From an uncultured Bacteroidota bacterium (lineage in GTDB: Bacteria > Bacteroidota > Bacteroidia > Chitinophagales > Chitinophagaceae): a stretch of DNA of 8,166 nucleotides. The position numbers and the translations under genes were made by a program. Under the pieces are notes generated by a model. The model was not told where the DNA came from. It saw only the letters and a program-made list of their open reading frames with translations, and did not search any database. The DNA is taken from contig CAMPKR010000101.1 of assembly GCA_946887345.1 (NCBI GenBank), forward strand, positions 1 through 8,166. Direction: 5' to 3'. Below are positions 1 to 6,407 of the stretch, piece after piece; the stretch's first letter is position 1; every line of letters begins with the position of its first letter.

Positions 1-1336
1 GCACGATAGTGCGAAACCGTACCCGGTAATAGAAGTGACGTTTAATAAGGGCAGCAGGAAAGACTTTTACCGTAATAATACCAACCATATACTCGAGAAA
101 GGCGAATGGATAGCACTGGAAGGAGTAAGTGGTTTTGACATAGGCCAAGTAAGCCTTACGGGCGAACTGGTAAAGCTTCAGATGAAGAAATACGGGGTGG
201 AAGACCAGCCCAGCCTGAAGCGCGTGCTTCGTCCCGCTACCGAGGACGATCTCAAAATTTTCGACACCAACAAGCAAAGAGAAGCTGAAATGCTTACGCG
301 CTGCAGAGCTATGGCTAAGCAGTTCAACCTGGATATGAAGCTCTGTGAAGTAGAAATTCAGGCCGATGGTAAAAAAGCTACTTTCTTCTACACGGCTGAC
401 GGCCGTGTAGATTTTCGCGAGCTCATCAAAGCATACGCGGGTGAGTTTAAAGTAAAAGTGGAAATGCGCCAGATTGGTGCCCGCCAGGAAAGCGGTAAGG
501 TGGGGGGTATCGGTTCCTGCGGACGCGAGCTCTGCTGCTCTACGTGGCTCACCGATTTCAAATCGGTGAATACCACAGCTGCCCGCTACCAGAATCTCTC
601 TATCAACCAAACAAAACTTTCCGGCCAGTGCGGCAGGCTTAAATGCTGCCTTAACTACGAGCTGGATACTTATATGGATGCTCTCCGCGTTTTCCCGGAT
701 AATGCTGAAGCGCTGGAAACTATAAAAGGAAAGGCTACCCTTCAGAAGCGCGATATATTCAAGAACCTGATGTGGTACAGCTATTCAGATAGCAGCAAGC
801 AATACCCGCTCACCATAACCCGGGTTAAAGAAATACTCACACAAAACAGGAATGGCCAGAAAGCTGACGAACTGCAACCGGTAGAACTGGAAGTAAGCAG
901 CAACAAAGCCGGCCTGAAAGTGGACATGGGCTTCGTGAACGACGTAGGCCAGATAACCCTCAAGGCGCTGGAAAAGAACAGTCGTAAAAAGAAAGGTGGT
1001 GGAAATAAAGGCGGACAGAAGCAGGCGCAAGGTGGGGGCCAACAAAGGCAACAAGGTCAACAGCCTAAACAAGGCGGACAAGGCCAGAACCGCCAGGGTG
1101 GTGACAGGCAGCGCCCGAAGCAACAGGGACAAGGCGGTGGTCAACAGCAACAAAGGCCGCAGCAACAAGGTCAGCGTCCTAAACCACAACAAGGAGGCGA
1201 CCAGCCACAAGCGCAAGGTCAACAAGGGCAGGGGCAGGGCCAGCAAGGTCAGAAGCCGAATAACGACCGCAACCGCAATAACCGTAACAGGAACAAACCA
1301 AAGCCTAAGCAAGACACTCCTCCTCAGCAAGGTTAA
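1..1336 (+). CDS. ricT: PSP1/RicT-family protein, 5' end cut by the window, with Gln/Gly-rich C-terminal tail
   Basis: The reading frame is open from the first bases. A GTG at 35 is only internal, because upstream codons (…YPVIE) continue the usual PSP1 N-terminal sequence, so the true start and probably a short Cys-containing N-terminus lie outside. The PSP1 core is recognised by two cysteine clusters: SCGRELCC (Cys codons at 518, 533, 536) and CGRLKCC (629, 644, 647). In Bacillus subtilis, RicT (YaaT) joins RicA and RicF in an Fe-S-containing complex that affects RNase Y and mRNA maturation; no RicA or RicF gene is visible here, so the role in this organism is inferred. From about 995 the protein becomes a tail of 113 residues, about 40 of them Gln, otherwise mainly Gly, Pro, Asn, Arg and Lys, with almost no hydrophobic residue. 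It is probably disordered and possibly RNA-binding. The gene converges with recQ and is followed by two hairpins. Confidence 0.9.
   Translation, partial: HDSAKPYPVIEVTFNKGSRKDFYRNNTNHILEKGEWIALEGVSGFDIGQVSLTGELVKLQMKKYGVEDQPSLKRVLRPATEDDLKIFDTNKQREAEMLTRCRAMAKQFNLDMKLCEVEIQADGKKATFFYTADGRVDFRELIKAYAGEFKVKVEMRQIGARQESGKVGGIGSCGRELCCSTWLTDFKSVNTTAARYQNLSINQTKLSGQCGRLKCCLNYELDTYMDALRVFPDNAEALETIKGKATLQKRDIFKNLMWYSYSDSSKQYPLTITRVKEILTQNRNGQKADELQPVELEVSSNKAGLKVDMGFVNDVGQITLKALEKNSRKKKGGGNKGGQKQAQGGGQQRQQGQQPKQGGQGQNRQGGDRQRPKQQGQGGGQQQQRPQQQGQRPKPQQGGDQPQAQGQQGQGQGQQGQKPNNDRNRNNRNRNKPKPKQDTPPQQG
1012..1263 (+). repeat. Degenerate Gln/Gly codon repeats in the ricT tail
   Basis: Variants of a short CAA-CAA-GGT-CAG type motif recur throughout this stretch and encode strings such as GQQ, GGQ and QQG. 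Units are imperfect and of variable spacing, so this is low-complexity coding sequence and not a clean tandem array. The composition also opens long frames on the opposite strand (for example 785-1360), which are artefacts. Such a stretch may vary in length between strains through slippage; that is inference. Confidence 0.7.
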
Positions 1337-1346
1337 GATCATAGAC

Positions 1347-1380
1347 AATATCCCTCGCATTGCGGGGGATATTTATTTTA
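1347..1380 (+). terminator. Probable intrinsic terminator of ricT
   Basis: A 12-bp stem pairs 1347-1358 with 1362-1373 around a 3-nt ATT loop, with one T-G wobble. It starts 11 nt after the ricT stop codon and is followed by the T-rich run TTATTTTA. Position and shape fit a rho-independent terminator, although the T-tract is interrupted. Confidence 0.7.
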
Positions 1381-1461
1381 TACTGATAGTACCTTCCTAC
1401 CTTATTTGTATAGCGCCGGAATCTCAAGCGACGTCCATAACAGTGGGAACTCTATAACTAT

Positions 1462-1500
1462 AAAAAGAAAGGACCGCAGATGCGGTCCTTTTTCTATTTT
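1462..1500. terminator. Bidirectional terminator between ricT and recQ
   Basis: A perfect inverted repeat pairs 1468-1478 with 1481-1491 (AAAGGACCGCA against its complement), leaving a 2-nt loop or a 4-nt loop if the last pair opens. T-rich sequence follows on the plus strand (to about 1500) and A-rich sequence precedes it (1462-1470), which gives a T-tract on the minus strand. It lies 23 nt past the recQ stop codon, so it most likely terminates recQ and backs up the ricT terminator. Confidence 0.85.
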
Positions 1501-1513
1501 AAGATCGTCGTAG

Positions 1514-3739
1514 TTAGTTGCCATACTCACTCAGGAACTTGATGCGCATCATTTGCAAATGCTCTATGCTTACATTATTGCCTTTAAATTCTTCGTATGC
1601 GCTCTCCAGGTTATCATCCTGGCTACCGCGGAAGTAGTCGAAAATATCTTCCTGCTCATCTTCATCCAGCTCCTGCTCCAGGCAGTAGTCAAGATTTAGC
1701 TTGGTACCACTCGCAACAATAGTCTCCATTTCCAGCAGCAGATCCTGCAGGCTCAGGCCTTTATTCCTGGCTATGGTATCAAGAGGTATCTTCTTATCTA
1801 TGTTCTGAATGATAAAGACCTTCATACCGCTCTTGTTCACTACGCTCTTCATCACAAAGTCGTCGGGCTTCACTATATCGTTCTCTTCTACATACTTTTC
1901 TATTAGCTCTACAAACTTCTTTCCGTAGCGTATAGCCTTACCCTTACTCACGCCCTGTATCTTCTCCAGTTCTTCCAGCGTAGTAGGATAGCTGATCGCC
2001 ATGTCTTCCAGCGAATTCTCCAGGAAGATCACGAACGGAGGCAGGCCCTTTTCTTTAGCCACCTTGCGGCGCAGGTCTTTCAGCATCTCAAATAGTGCCG
2101 GATCCACCTGCGATGCACCACCACTACCTGTAGTCACTTCTTCATCGTCGTCGCTCGTCTCTTCGTAGTTATGGTTCATAGCTACGTAAATGAGGTGTGG
2201 CTTCTTCAGGAACTTGTGCCCCTTCTCGGTTATCTTCAGCAGGCCATACTCTTCTATATCCTTTCGCACCATGCCTTCCAGCATCATCTGGCGTATGAGC
2301 GAGTTCCAGAAGTTGGCCTCCATCTGCATTACCACTCCGGAGCCGAACATCTTCAGCTTATCGTGGCGGAATGTCTTTATCTGCGGATTACTCTTACCGA
2401 GTATAATGTTCACCACATAGTCTATGCCAAAGCGCTCATCCAGTTCTTTTATCGTTTCCAGCACTATCTTACTGCTGTCACGAACTTCCAGCATTTCTTT
2501 CGGATTCAGGCAGTTGTCGCAGTTGCCGCAGTTGCCTTCTTTATGCTCTTCCCCAAAGTAGTGCAGCAACAGCTTCCTTCGGCACACGCCACTTTCAGCA
2601 TAGGCCACTGTTTCCGCTATTAGCTGGGCTCCCATTTCGCGTTCGCTCAGTGGCTTGTCGCGCATCAGGTGTTCCAGCTTTTGTACGTCTTTGTATGAGT
2701 AGTAAAGGATACATTTCCCCTCCAGTCCGTCACGGCCCGCACGGCCCGTTTCCTGGTAATAGTTCTCCAACGACTTGGGTACGTTCCAGTGTATAACAAA
2801 ACGCACGTCAGGTTTATCTATACCCATGCCAAAGGCTATGGTTGCTACTATCACATCCACATCTTCCATCAGGAACTGGTCCTGTCTTTGCGCACGTACA
2901 TTAGAATCAAGTCCGGCATGGTAAGCCACCGCTGATATGCCATTTGCTACCAGTGTCTGTGCCAGTTCTTCTGTTGTCTTCCTGTTCAGTGTGTAGATAA
3001 TGCCGCTCTTACCCTTCATGGTGTTGATAAACTTCACCAGGGTCTTCATGATCACTTCCTTCCTTCCTTTGGGCTGTATTTCATAATACAGGTTAGGCCT
3101 GTTGAACGAGGCCATAAATACCGCCGGACTTTTTAGTCCCAGGTTCTTTATTATGTCGTCTTGTACTTTGGGTGTTGCTGTCGCCGTAAGGGCTATAATT
3201 GGTATATCAACGCTTATCTGGTCTATCATGTCGCGCAGCTTACGATACTCAGGGCGGAAATCATGTCCCCATTCCGAAATACAGTGTGCCTCATCTACCG
3301 CAACGAATGATACATTGATGTCTGAGAAGAAGTCTATGTTCTCCTGCTTGGTAAGGGTTTCGGGAGCCACATACAGCATCTTGGTAATGCCCGATGTCAG
3401 GTCAGACTTTACTTTCTTCTGTTGTGTTTTGCTCAATGTTGAATTCAGGAAGTGGGCTATATTATCTTTGCTGCTGTAGCTGCGAACCAGGTCCACCTGG
3501 TTCTTCATCAGGGCAATAAGCGGCGATACTATAATGGCCACACCCTCGCTAATGATGGCGGGCAATTGATAGCAAAGAGATTTACCACCGCCCGTGGGCA
3601 TGATAACAAAGGTGTCTTTTCCCGCGAGAATGTTCTTAATGATCGATTCCTGCTCGCCTTTAAATCCCTCAAATCCGAAATTATCCTGTAGTGCCTTTTT
3701 TAAATTAATCTTAGCCTTTCCTTTCGCAATTCCATCCAT
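1514..3739 (-). CDS. recQ: ATP-dependent DNA helicase RecQ
   Basis: This is a 741-residue superfamily 2 3'-5' DNA helicase for recombinational repair and stalled-fork processing. Motifs in order: Q-motif glutamine near residue 30; Walker A MPTGGGKS (47-54); DEAH (149-152) followed by the RecQ aromatic-rich loop CISEWGHDFRPEY; LTATAT (184-189); motif VI QETGRAGRDG (329-338). The zinc-binding cysteines are C386, C404, C407 and C410, followed by the RQC winged-helix region (about 415-520). An acidic linker (SDDDEE, about 529-534) leads to an HRDC domain (about 546-620). Residues 625-741 form the C-terminal extension, with a likely helix-turn-helix segment, typical of Bacteroidota RecQ and absent from the shorter E. 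coli protein. The start is firm: an in-frame TAA lies six codons upstream (3755-3757) and this is the first ATG after it. All key catalytic residues are present. The upstream gene is separated by a strong terminator, so recQ probably has its own promoter. Confidence 0.98.
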   Translation of the reverse strand: MDGIAKGKAKINLKKALQDNFGFEGFKGEQESIIKNILAGKDTFVIMPTGGGKSLCYQLPAIISEGVAIIVSPLIALMKNQVDLVRSYSSKDNIAHFLNSTLSKTQQKKVKSDLTSGITKMLYVAPETLTKQENIDFFSDINVSFVAVDEAHCISEWGHDFRPEYRKLRDMIDQISVDIPIIALTATATPKVQDDIIKNLGLKSPAVFMASFNRPNLYYEIQPKGRKEVIMKTLVKFINTMKGKSGIIYTLNRKTTEELAQTLVANGISAVAYHAGLDSNVRAQRQDQFLMEDVDVIVATIAFGMGIDKPDVRFVIHWNVPKSLENYYQETGRAGRDGLEGKCILYYSYKDVQKLEHLMRDKPLSEREMGAQLIAETVAYAESGVCRRKLLLHYFGEEHKEGNCGNCDNCLNPKEMLEVRDSSKIVLETIKELDERFGIDYVVNIILGKSNPQIKTFRHDKLKMFGSGVVMQMEANFWNSLIRQMMLEGMVRKDIEEYGLLKITEKGHKFLKKPHLIYVAMNHNYEETSDDDEEVTTGSGGASQVDPALFEMLKDLRRKVAKEKGLPPFVIFLENSLEDMAISYPTTLEELEKIQGVSKGKAIRYGKKFVELIEKYVEENDIVKPDDFVMKSVVNKSGMKVFIIQNIDKKIPLDTIARNKGLSLQDLLLEMETIVASGTKLNLDYCLEQELDEDEQEDIFDYFRGSQDDNLESAYEEFKGNNVSIEHLQMMRIKFLSEYGN

Positions 3740-3826
3740 AAATACTGTATTTCCTTAGGTAAAACGGTCAATTCATTCGCAGACATATTATATATGAGAC
3801 TAATAGGAGCCGTCCTAAAGGAGGCG

Positions 3827-3860
3827 CGAATTTACGACAGTTAAGTTAATTAATTTCAAT
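3827..3860 (-). promoter_or_regulatory. Candidate recQ promoter (Bacteroidota type)
   Basis: On the minus strand TAAATTCG (3827-3834) matches the Bacteroidota -7 consensus TAnnTTTG at all but one defined base. An ATTG (3857-3860) sits 22 nt upstream as a possible -33 element, slightly further than usual. It would give a leader of roughly 80 nt before the recQ ATG. The surroundings are AT-rich and the match could be chance. Confidence 0.35.
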
Positions 3861-3936
3861 CTAACATGCAAGCGTTTTGTTAATATGATTTTAACTTTTA
3901 GGCAAAATCCCTCACTCTGCCTGTTTATTCACAATA

Positions 3937-3966
3937 GTGGCACAAAGGAGGACAAAACGGCACAAA
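3937..3966 (-). repeat. Three tandem 10-bp TTTGT repeats upstream of recQ
   Basis: Read on the minus strand, the 30 bases form three consecutive decamers: TTTGTGCCGT, TTTGTCCTCC and TTTGTGCCAC. The first and third share eight bases, and all share TTTGT. A 10-bp period places each copy on the same face of the helix, which would suit a protein-binding site. They lie about 80 bp upstream of the candidate recQ promoter and abut the terminator of the preceding gene. Function is unknown. Confidence 0.45.
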
Positions 3967-3989
3967 AAAAAAGCCCGACACTGTCGGCC
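3964..3989 (-). terminator. Intrinsic terminator of the T9SS-sorted protein gene
   Basis: On the minus strand a CCGAC-AGT-GTCGG hairpin (plus-strand 3975-3987) is followed, one base beyond a mismatch and a further G-C pair, by nine consecutive T residues (plus-strand A run 3964-3972). It begins 17-19 nt after the stop codon of the gene at 4006-4701. The compact GC stem plus long T-tract is a classic rho-independent terminator and should separate that gene from recQ. Confidence 0.85.
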
Positions 3990-4005
3990 CCTTCCCCACA
4001 TTTTC

Positions 4006-4701
4006 CTAAAGCACAAACTTTATCGCTTTCCGCTCATGTTCCGATTGGATGATAACGAAGTATATTCCCGGGCTCAGTCCCCTGAAGTCAAAGCTGGCCC
4101 GCTGCCCGTTCACGAGTATAGCTTGCTCTGCAGCCATCATCTTTTGCCCGTTCAGGTTCATTACCTGTACGCTGATCTTTTCATTGTATTGGCTGCTTAT
4201 CTGCAGTTGAGCGTTATACACATTGGTGTGCAAAGCGGATGGATTGCTTGCATTTTTTACTGAATTGGTAAAAACGATCTCGCCTTCGTAGCCTATATAG
4301 TCGCCCTGTATTTTATAAGAGTGGCTGGGACAGCTGTCTATCGAACTGATGCTCTCAATGATTGTAAGCCCATAATACGGGCTTAGCTGGTATTGCAAAC
4401 CAAACTTCACAGTATAGCCCCCATTATTGGTATTGCACACGCCCAGGCTGTCTTCAAAAAGAAACAGCGAATCCGGCGCCATTGTGCTGGTTACAACAGC
4501 ATAAGTACCACTGGATGAAGGTACAGTACTGGCATTCACATAGTAGGCGTAGGTAGTAGCTGTAAACTCAAATGCTACTGAATCCAGGCTGGTTGAGTCT
4601 GGTGCAGTATTCACAAATCTGCCCAGCATATGATACTGCTGGCCCCACGAAGTATTACTAAAGAGTAGTAGAGATAAAAAGAGTATGATCGCATTTTTCA
4701 T
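4006..4701 (-). CDS. Secreted protein of unknown function with T9SS type A C-terminal sorting domain
   Basis: This 231-residue protein starts with a signal peptide (Lys near the N-terminus, hydrophobic residues 4-15, likely cleavage after SWG at about residue 20). The ATG at 4701 was preferred to an upstream one at 4872 because it places the signal peptide at the N-terminus and the extra 57 residues look non-coding. The middle (about 22-150) is Ser/Thr/Tyr-rich, probably beta-structured, and unrecognised; two cysteines (C89, C124) could form a disulfide. Residues about 155-231 match the T9SS type A sorting domain: a VQVMNLNGQ strand, then GLSPGIYFVII and a basic end (ERKAIKFVL). Such domains send proteins across the outer membrane through the Por/type IX system, after which they are released or anchored. 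No T9SS machinery gene is in view. The gene is divergent from the gene at 4871 and ends in a strong terminator. Confidence 0.85.
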   Translation of the reverse strand: MKNAIILFLSLLLFSNTSWGQQYHMLGRFVNTAPDSTSLDSVAFEFTATTYAYYVNASTVPSSSGTYAVVTSTMAPDSLFLFEDSLGVCNTNNGGYTVKFGLQYQLSPYYGLTIIESISSIDSCPSHSYKIQGDYIGYEGEIVFTNSVKNASNPSALHTNVYNAQLQISSQYNEKISVQVMNLNGQKMMAAEQAILVNGQRASFDFRGLSPGIYFVIIQSEHERKAIKFVL

Positions 4702-4793
4702 AGCCTTGAGGTTTGTTTCGCTAACAGAGCTATAAATTCTATGCCTCTGCAAAGCTCGCTGTAGGAAGGTTTTTTCTGGATTTGTGAGTAGAC

Positions 4794-4802
4794 TGTGGAT
4801 AA
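4794..4802 (-). promoter_or_regulatory. Perfect match to the DnaA-box 9-mer consensus
   Basis: The minus strand reads TTATCCACA, identical to the consensus DnaA box. It lies in the intergenic region between two divergent genes, 93 nt upstream of the start at 4701 and 69 nt upstream of the start at 4871. No second box was seen nearby, so this is not an origin of replication. It could bind DnaA as a regulator or titration site, or be chance. Confidence 0.35.
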
Positions 4803-4848
4803 ACCTTGGCATAATTATTACATATCGTAAAGTGAACGACCGTCTTTT

Positions 4849-4856
4849 TACTTTTA
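4849..4856 (+). promoter_or_regulatory. Weak -7-like element before the gene at 4871
   Basis: TACTTTTA resembles the Bacteroidota -7 consensus TAnnTTTG with the last base changed. No clear TTTG lies 19-22 nt upstream. If used, transcription would begin close to 4862, leaving a very short leader before the ATG at 4871 and excluding the alternative ATG at 4856. Confidence 0.2.
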
Positions 4857-4870
4857 TGCAAAGAAATTTC

Positions 4871-5770
4871 ATGAAATTCAGGTTTCTGGCTACCCTATTA
4901 CTGTTTATTTCTGCGGATATAATTGCACAGCAAAGGGCCTTTTACGGGCGTGTAAGCGACAAAGACAACGTGGGCATACCCTTCGCAATAATCCAGTCCA
5001 CTGATGGCAATATCGGTACTTATACTGATGACAACGGGATCTTCTATCTTGAATTAGACCCCATTCAGGTAAACGGCCTGAGATTCTCCTGTGTGGGCTA
5101 TGAAAAAAAGGAAATACTGGTAAAGAACTGGGAGAATGACTCTATACGGATCACCCTCGATGAAAACCCACTGACCATTTCAGAAGTAGTTGTTGCCGCA
5201 AAACTTGGCGAGTTGAAAGAGGCAATGCTTGGCAACAACGACCTGGAATATAAAGGACAGGTTTATTTTGATATAGGAGATGAAATGGCAGTGTTCCTGC
5301 CGGCTGAAAGAAAAAACAGGAAAAAAAGAGGCTTTTTGAAAGAAGTGTATATCTATGTAACAAAAATCGGTATCGAGGACTCCCGCTTCAGAATACATGT
5401 ATACGATCAGGAGCCCGAAACCGGCATGCCTAAAAACGACATTACCACCGACAACATTATTGTCTATGCCTCATCAGGCAATGAATGGCTGAGAGTAGAT
5501 CTCTCGAAGTACAAAATACCCGTTCGCAACGGAGGAGTGTATGTAGGCATTGAGTGGATTTCCGGGTATGGAAATGATCCGAAAAAGCGATGGCGCAGAG
5601 GTTTGTTCACCTATAACAGTCCTGTGGTTGGCTTTACACAAAGCTATGGGGGAAAACACAAGAGGTTTTGCCGCCTCGGCTTCAGCCAGCAATGGAGAGA
5701 CGGCAATTATAAAAAATACCGCCTGAGCCCAATGGTATATGGTAGCTACACCTACCGGGAAAACAACTAA
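4871..5770 (+). CDS. Secreted carboxypeptidase-regulatory-like domain protein with an unassigned C-terminal domain
   Basis: From the ATG at 4871 the protein has 299 residues. In-frame ATGs at 4856 and 4784 exist, but 4871 puts the signal peptide at the N-terminus (MKFRF then a hydrophobic run, cleavage probably after IIA, residue 19). Residues about 22-107 match the CarboxypepD_reg-like beta-sandwich (GRVSDKDNVGIPFAII…TDDNGIFYLE…FSCVGYEKKEI), ending in ISEVVVAA as at the N-termini of SusC-type TonB-dependent receptors. No plug or barrel follows. Residues about 150-260 form a second, probably beta-rich domain with blocks LKEVYIYVTK, FRIHVYDQEPETGMP and GGVYVGIEWI, which I cannot assign to a named family. 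The basic C-terminus has no T9SS sorting motif, and there is no lipobox cysteine, so a periplasmic or outer-membrane-associated location is inferred. Function is unknown. Its stop overlaps the convergent folK stop. Confidence 0.85.
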   Translation: MKFRFLATLLLFISADIIAQQRAFYGRVSDKDNVGIPFAIIQSTDGNIGTYTDDNGIFYLELDPIQVNGLRFSCVGYEKKEILVKNWENDSIRITLDENPLTISEVVVAAKLGELKEAMLGNNDLEYKGQVYFDIGDEMAVFLPAERKNRKKRGFLKEVYIYVTKIGIEDSRFRIHVYDQEPETGMPKNDITTDNIIVYASSGNEWLRVDLSKYKIPVRNGGVYVGIEWISGYGNDPKKRWRRGLFTYNSPVVGFTQSYGGKHKRFCRLGFSQQWRDGNYKKYRLSPMVYGSYTYRENN

Positions 5771-6246
5771 TAGTTTTTATTGACGGGCAAAGCATCTTTG
5801 CAATTCCTGAGTAATGTTGATATAGATACTTTGCGTACAGGATGTACCAGTTCCGGTGCGATCTCGTTTAGTGGCTCTAGTGCAAAACGCCTGTCAGGCA
5901 ATCCGGGATGAGGCACTTGCAGGTCAGCTTCATTTATTATTTCATCACCGTAGAAGAGTATATCTATATCCAGCGTCCGCTGGCCCCACTTCACCCTGCG
6001 TTGCCTTCCCAGTTCCTGCTCTACCGCATTTATTACTCGCAGCAATTCCATTGCCGGCAATGTTGTATCCACAGCTATAGCCATGTTCAGGAAATCGGGC
6101 TGGTCTTCCACTCCCCATGCCGCCGTTGTGTACACAGCTGACCGCTTCAATATAGGACCGCAGTTCGCCTCTATCTGCACCATGGCCCTGTCCAGCCATT
6201 GCTGTCTGTCTCCCTCATTACTGCCTAATAATAGATATGCAATCAT
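5767..6246 (-). CDS. folK: 2-amino-4-hydroxy-6-hydroxymethyldihydropteridine diphosphokinase (HPPK)
   Basis: FolK transfers pyrophosphate from ATP to 6-hydroxymethyl-7,8-dihydropterin, the step before dihydropteroate synthase in folate synthesis, in the cytoplasm. The 159-residue protein has the usual length of single-domain HPPK. Visible motifs: LLLGSNEGDR (residues 5-14), WGVEDQPDFLN (45-54), arginines in the flexible loop (R81, R83, R84), the signature WGQRTLDIDILFYG (87-100) with Mg-binding D93 and D95, and VPHPGLPDRRF (111-121). A Gln replaces the more common Pro in the signature (WGPR in E. coli). An in-frame ATG 12 codons upstream (6282) was rejected: HPPKs begin just before YLLLGSN and the extra codons fall in a tandem repeat. 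No other folate gene is adjacent. It is divergent from sppA and converges with the gene at 4871-5770, the stop codons overlapping by two bases. Confidence 0.97.
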   Translation of the reverse strand: MIAYLLLGSNEGDRQQWLDRAMVQIEANCGPILKRSAVYTTAAWGVEDQPDFLNMAIAVDTTLPAMELLRVINAVEQELGRQRRVKWGQRTLDIDILFYGDEIINEADLQVPHPGLPDRRFALEPLNEIAPELVHPVRKVSISTLLRNCKDALPVNKNY

Positions 6247-6300
6247 AATCTGTAATATCCAATTCTGAATCTCGATATTCAATTGTCAATCTGCAATCTA
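6247..6300. repeat. Short tandem repeat (about 20 bp, about 2.5 copies) at the folK start
   Basis: The plus-strand blocks 6255-6272 (ATATCCAATTCTGAATCT) and 6275-6292 (ATATTCAATTGTCAATCT) agree at 15 of 18 positions with a 20-bp period. Partial copies ending or beginning in AATCT flank them (6247-6251 and 6295-6299). The array ends immediately before the folK ATG, so it forms most of the folK leader. No convincing ribosome binding site is present within it. Confidence 0.6.
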
Positions 6301-6367
6301 GGCACATTCACCTACATTTTCCCCCAGCTTCACCGATAACTCATTCCATACTTCTTGCTTACCCTCG

Positions 6368-6375
6368 TATATTTG
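6368..6375 (+). promoter_or_regulatory. Probable -7 element of the sppA promoter
   Basis: TATATTTG matches the Bacteroidota -7 consensus TAnnTTTG at every defined position. It lies 33 nt before the sppA ATG and would give a leader of roughly 25 nt. A clear TTTG -33 element at the expected distance is not visible, which lowers certainty. Confidence 0.5.
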
Positions 6376-6407
6376 TGGTTGTTGTACTAAAAAACACGGA
6401 AATACAG

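Noticed and set aside
785..1360. Long minus-strand frame opposite ricT (191 codons), very Leu-rich.
   Set aside because: It is the complement of the Gln/Gly-rich ricT tail: CAA and CAG codons read backwards as Leu codons. The ricT frame carries the conserved PSP1 motifs.
996..1457. Plus-strand frame of 153 codons overlapping the ricT tail and running through its terminator.
   Set aside because: It is a shifted reading of the same low-complexity repeat, has no recognisable motif and crosses the hairpin at 1347-1373.
1373..1467. Possible small RNA between the two hairpins downstream of ricT.
   Set aside because: No promoter-like element with a credible -7 motif was found, and the second hairpin is explained as the recQ terminator.
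3700..3786. A 28-codon upstream ORF overlapping the recQ start on the minus strand, in another frame.
   Set aside because: It has no ribosome binding site or recognisable peptide, and a frame this short is expected by chance.
4702..4872. A longer start for the T9SS-sorted protein, adding 57 residues.
   Set aside because: The extension would bury the signal peptide and would overlap the start of the divergent gene at 4871; the ATG at 4701 is directly followed by a normal signal peptide.
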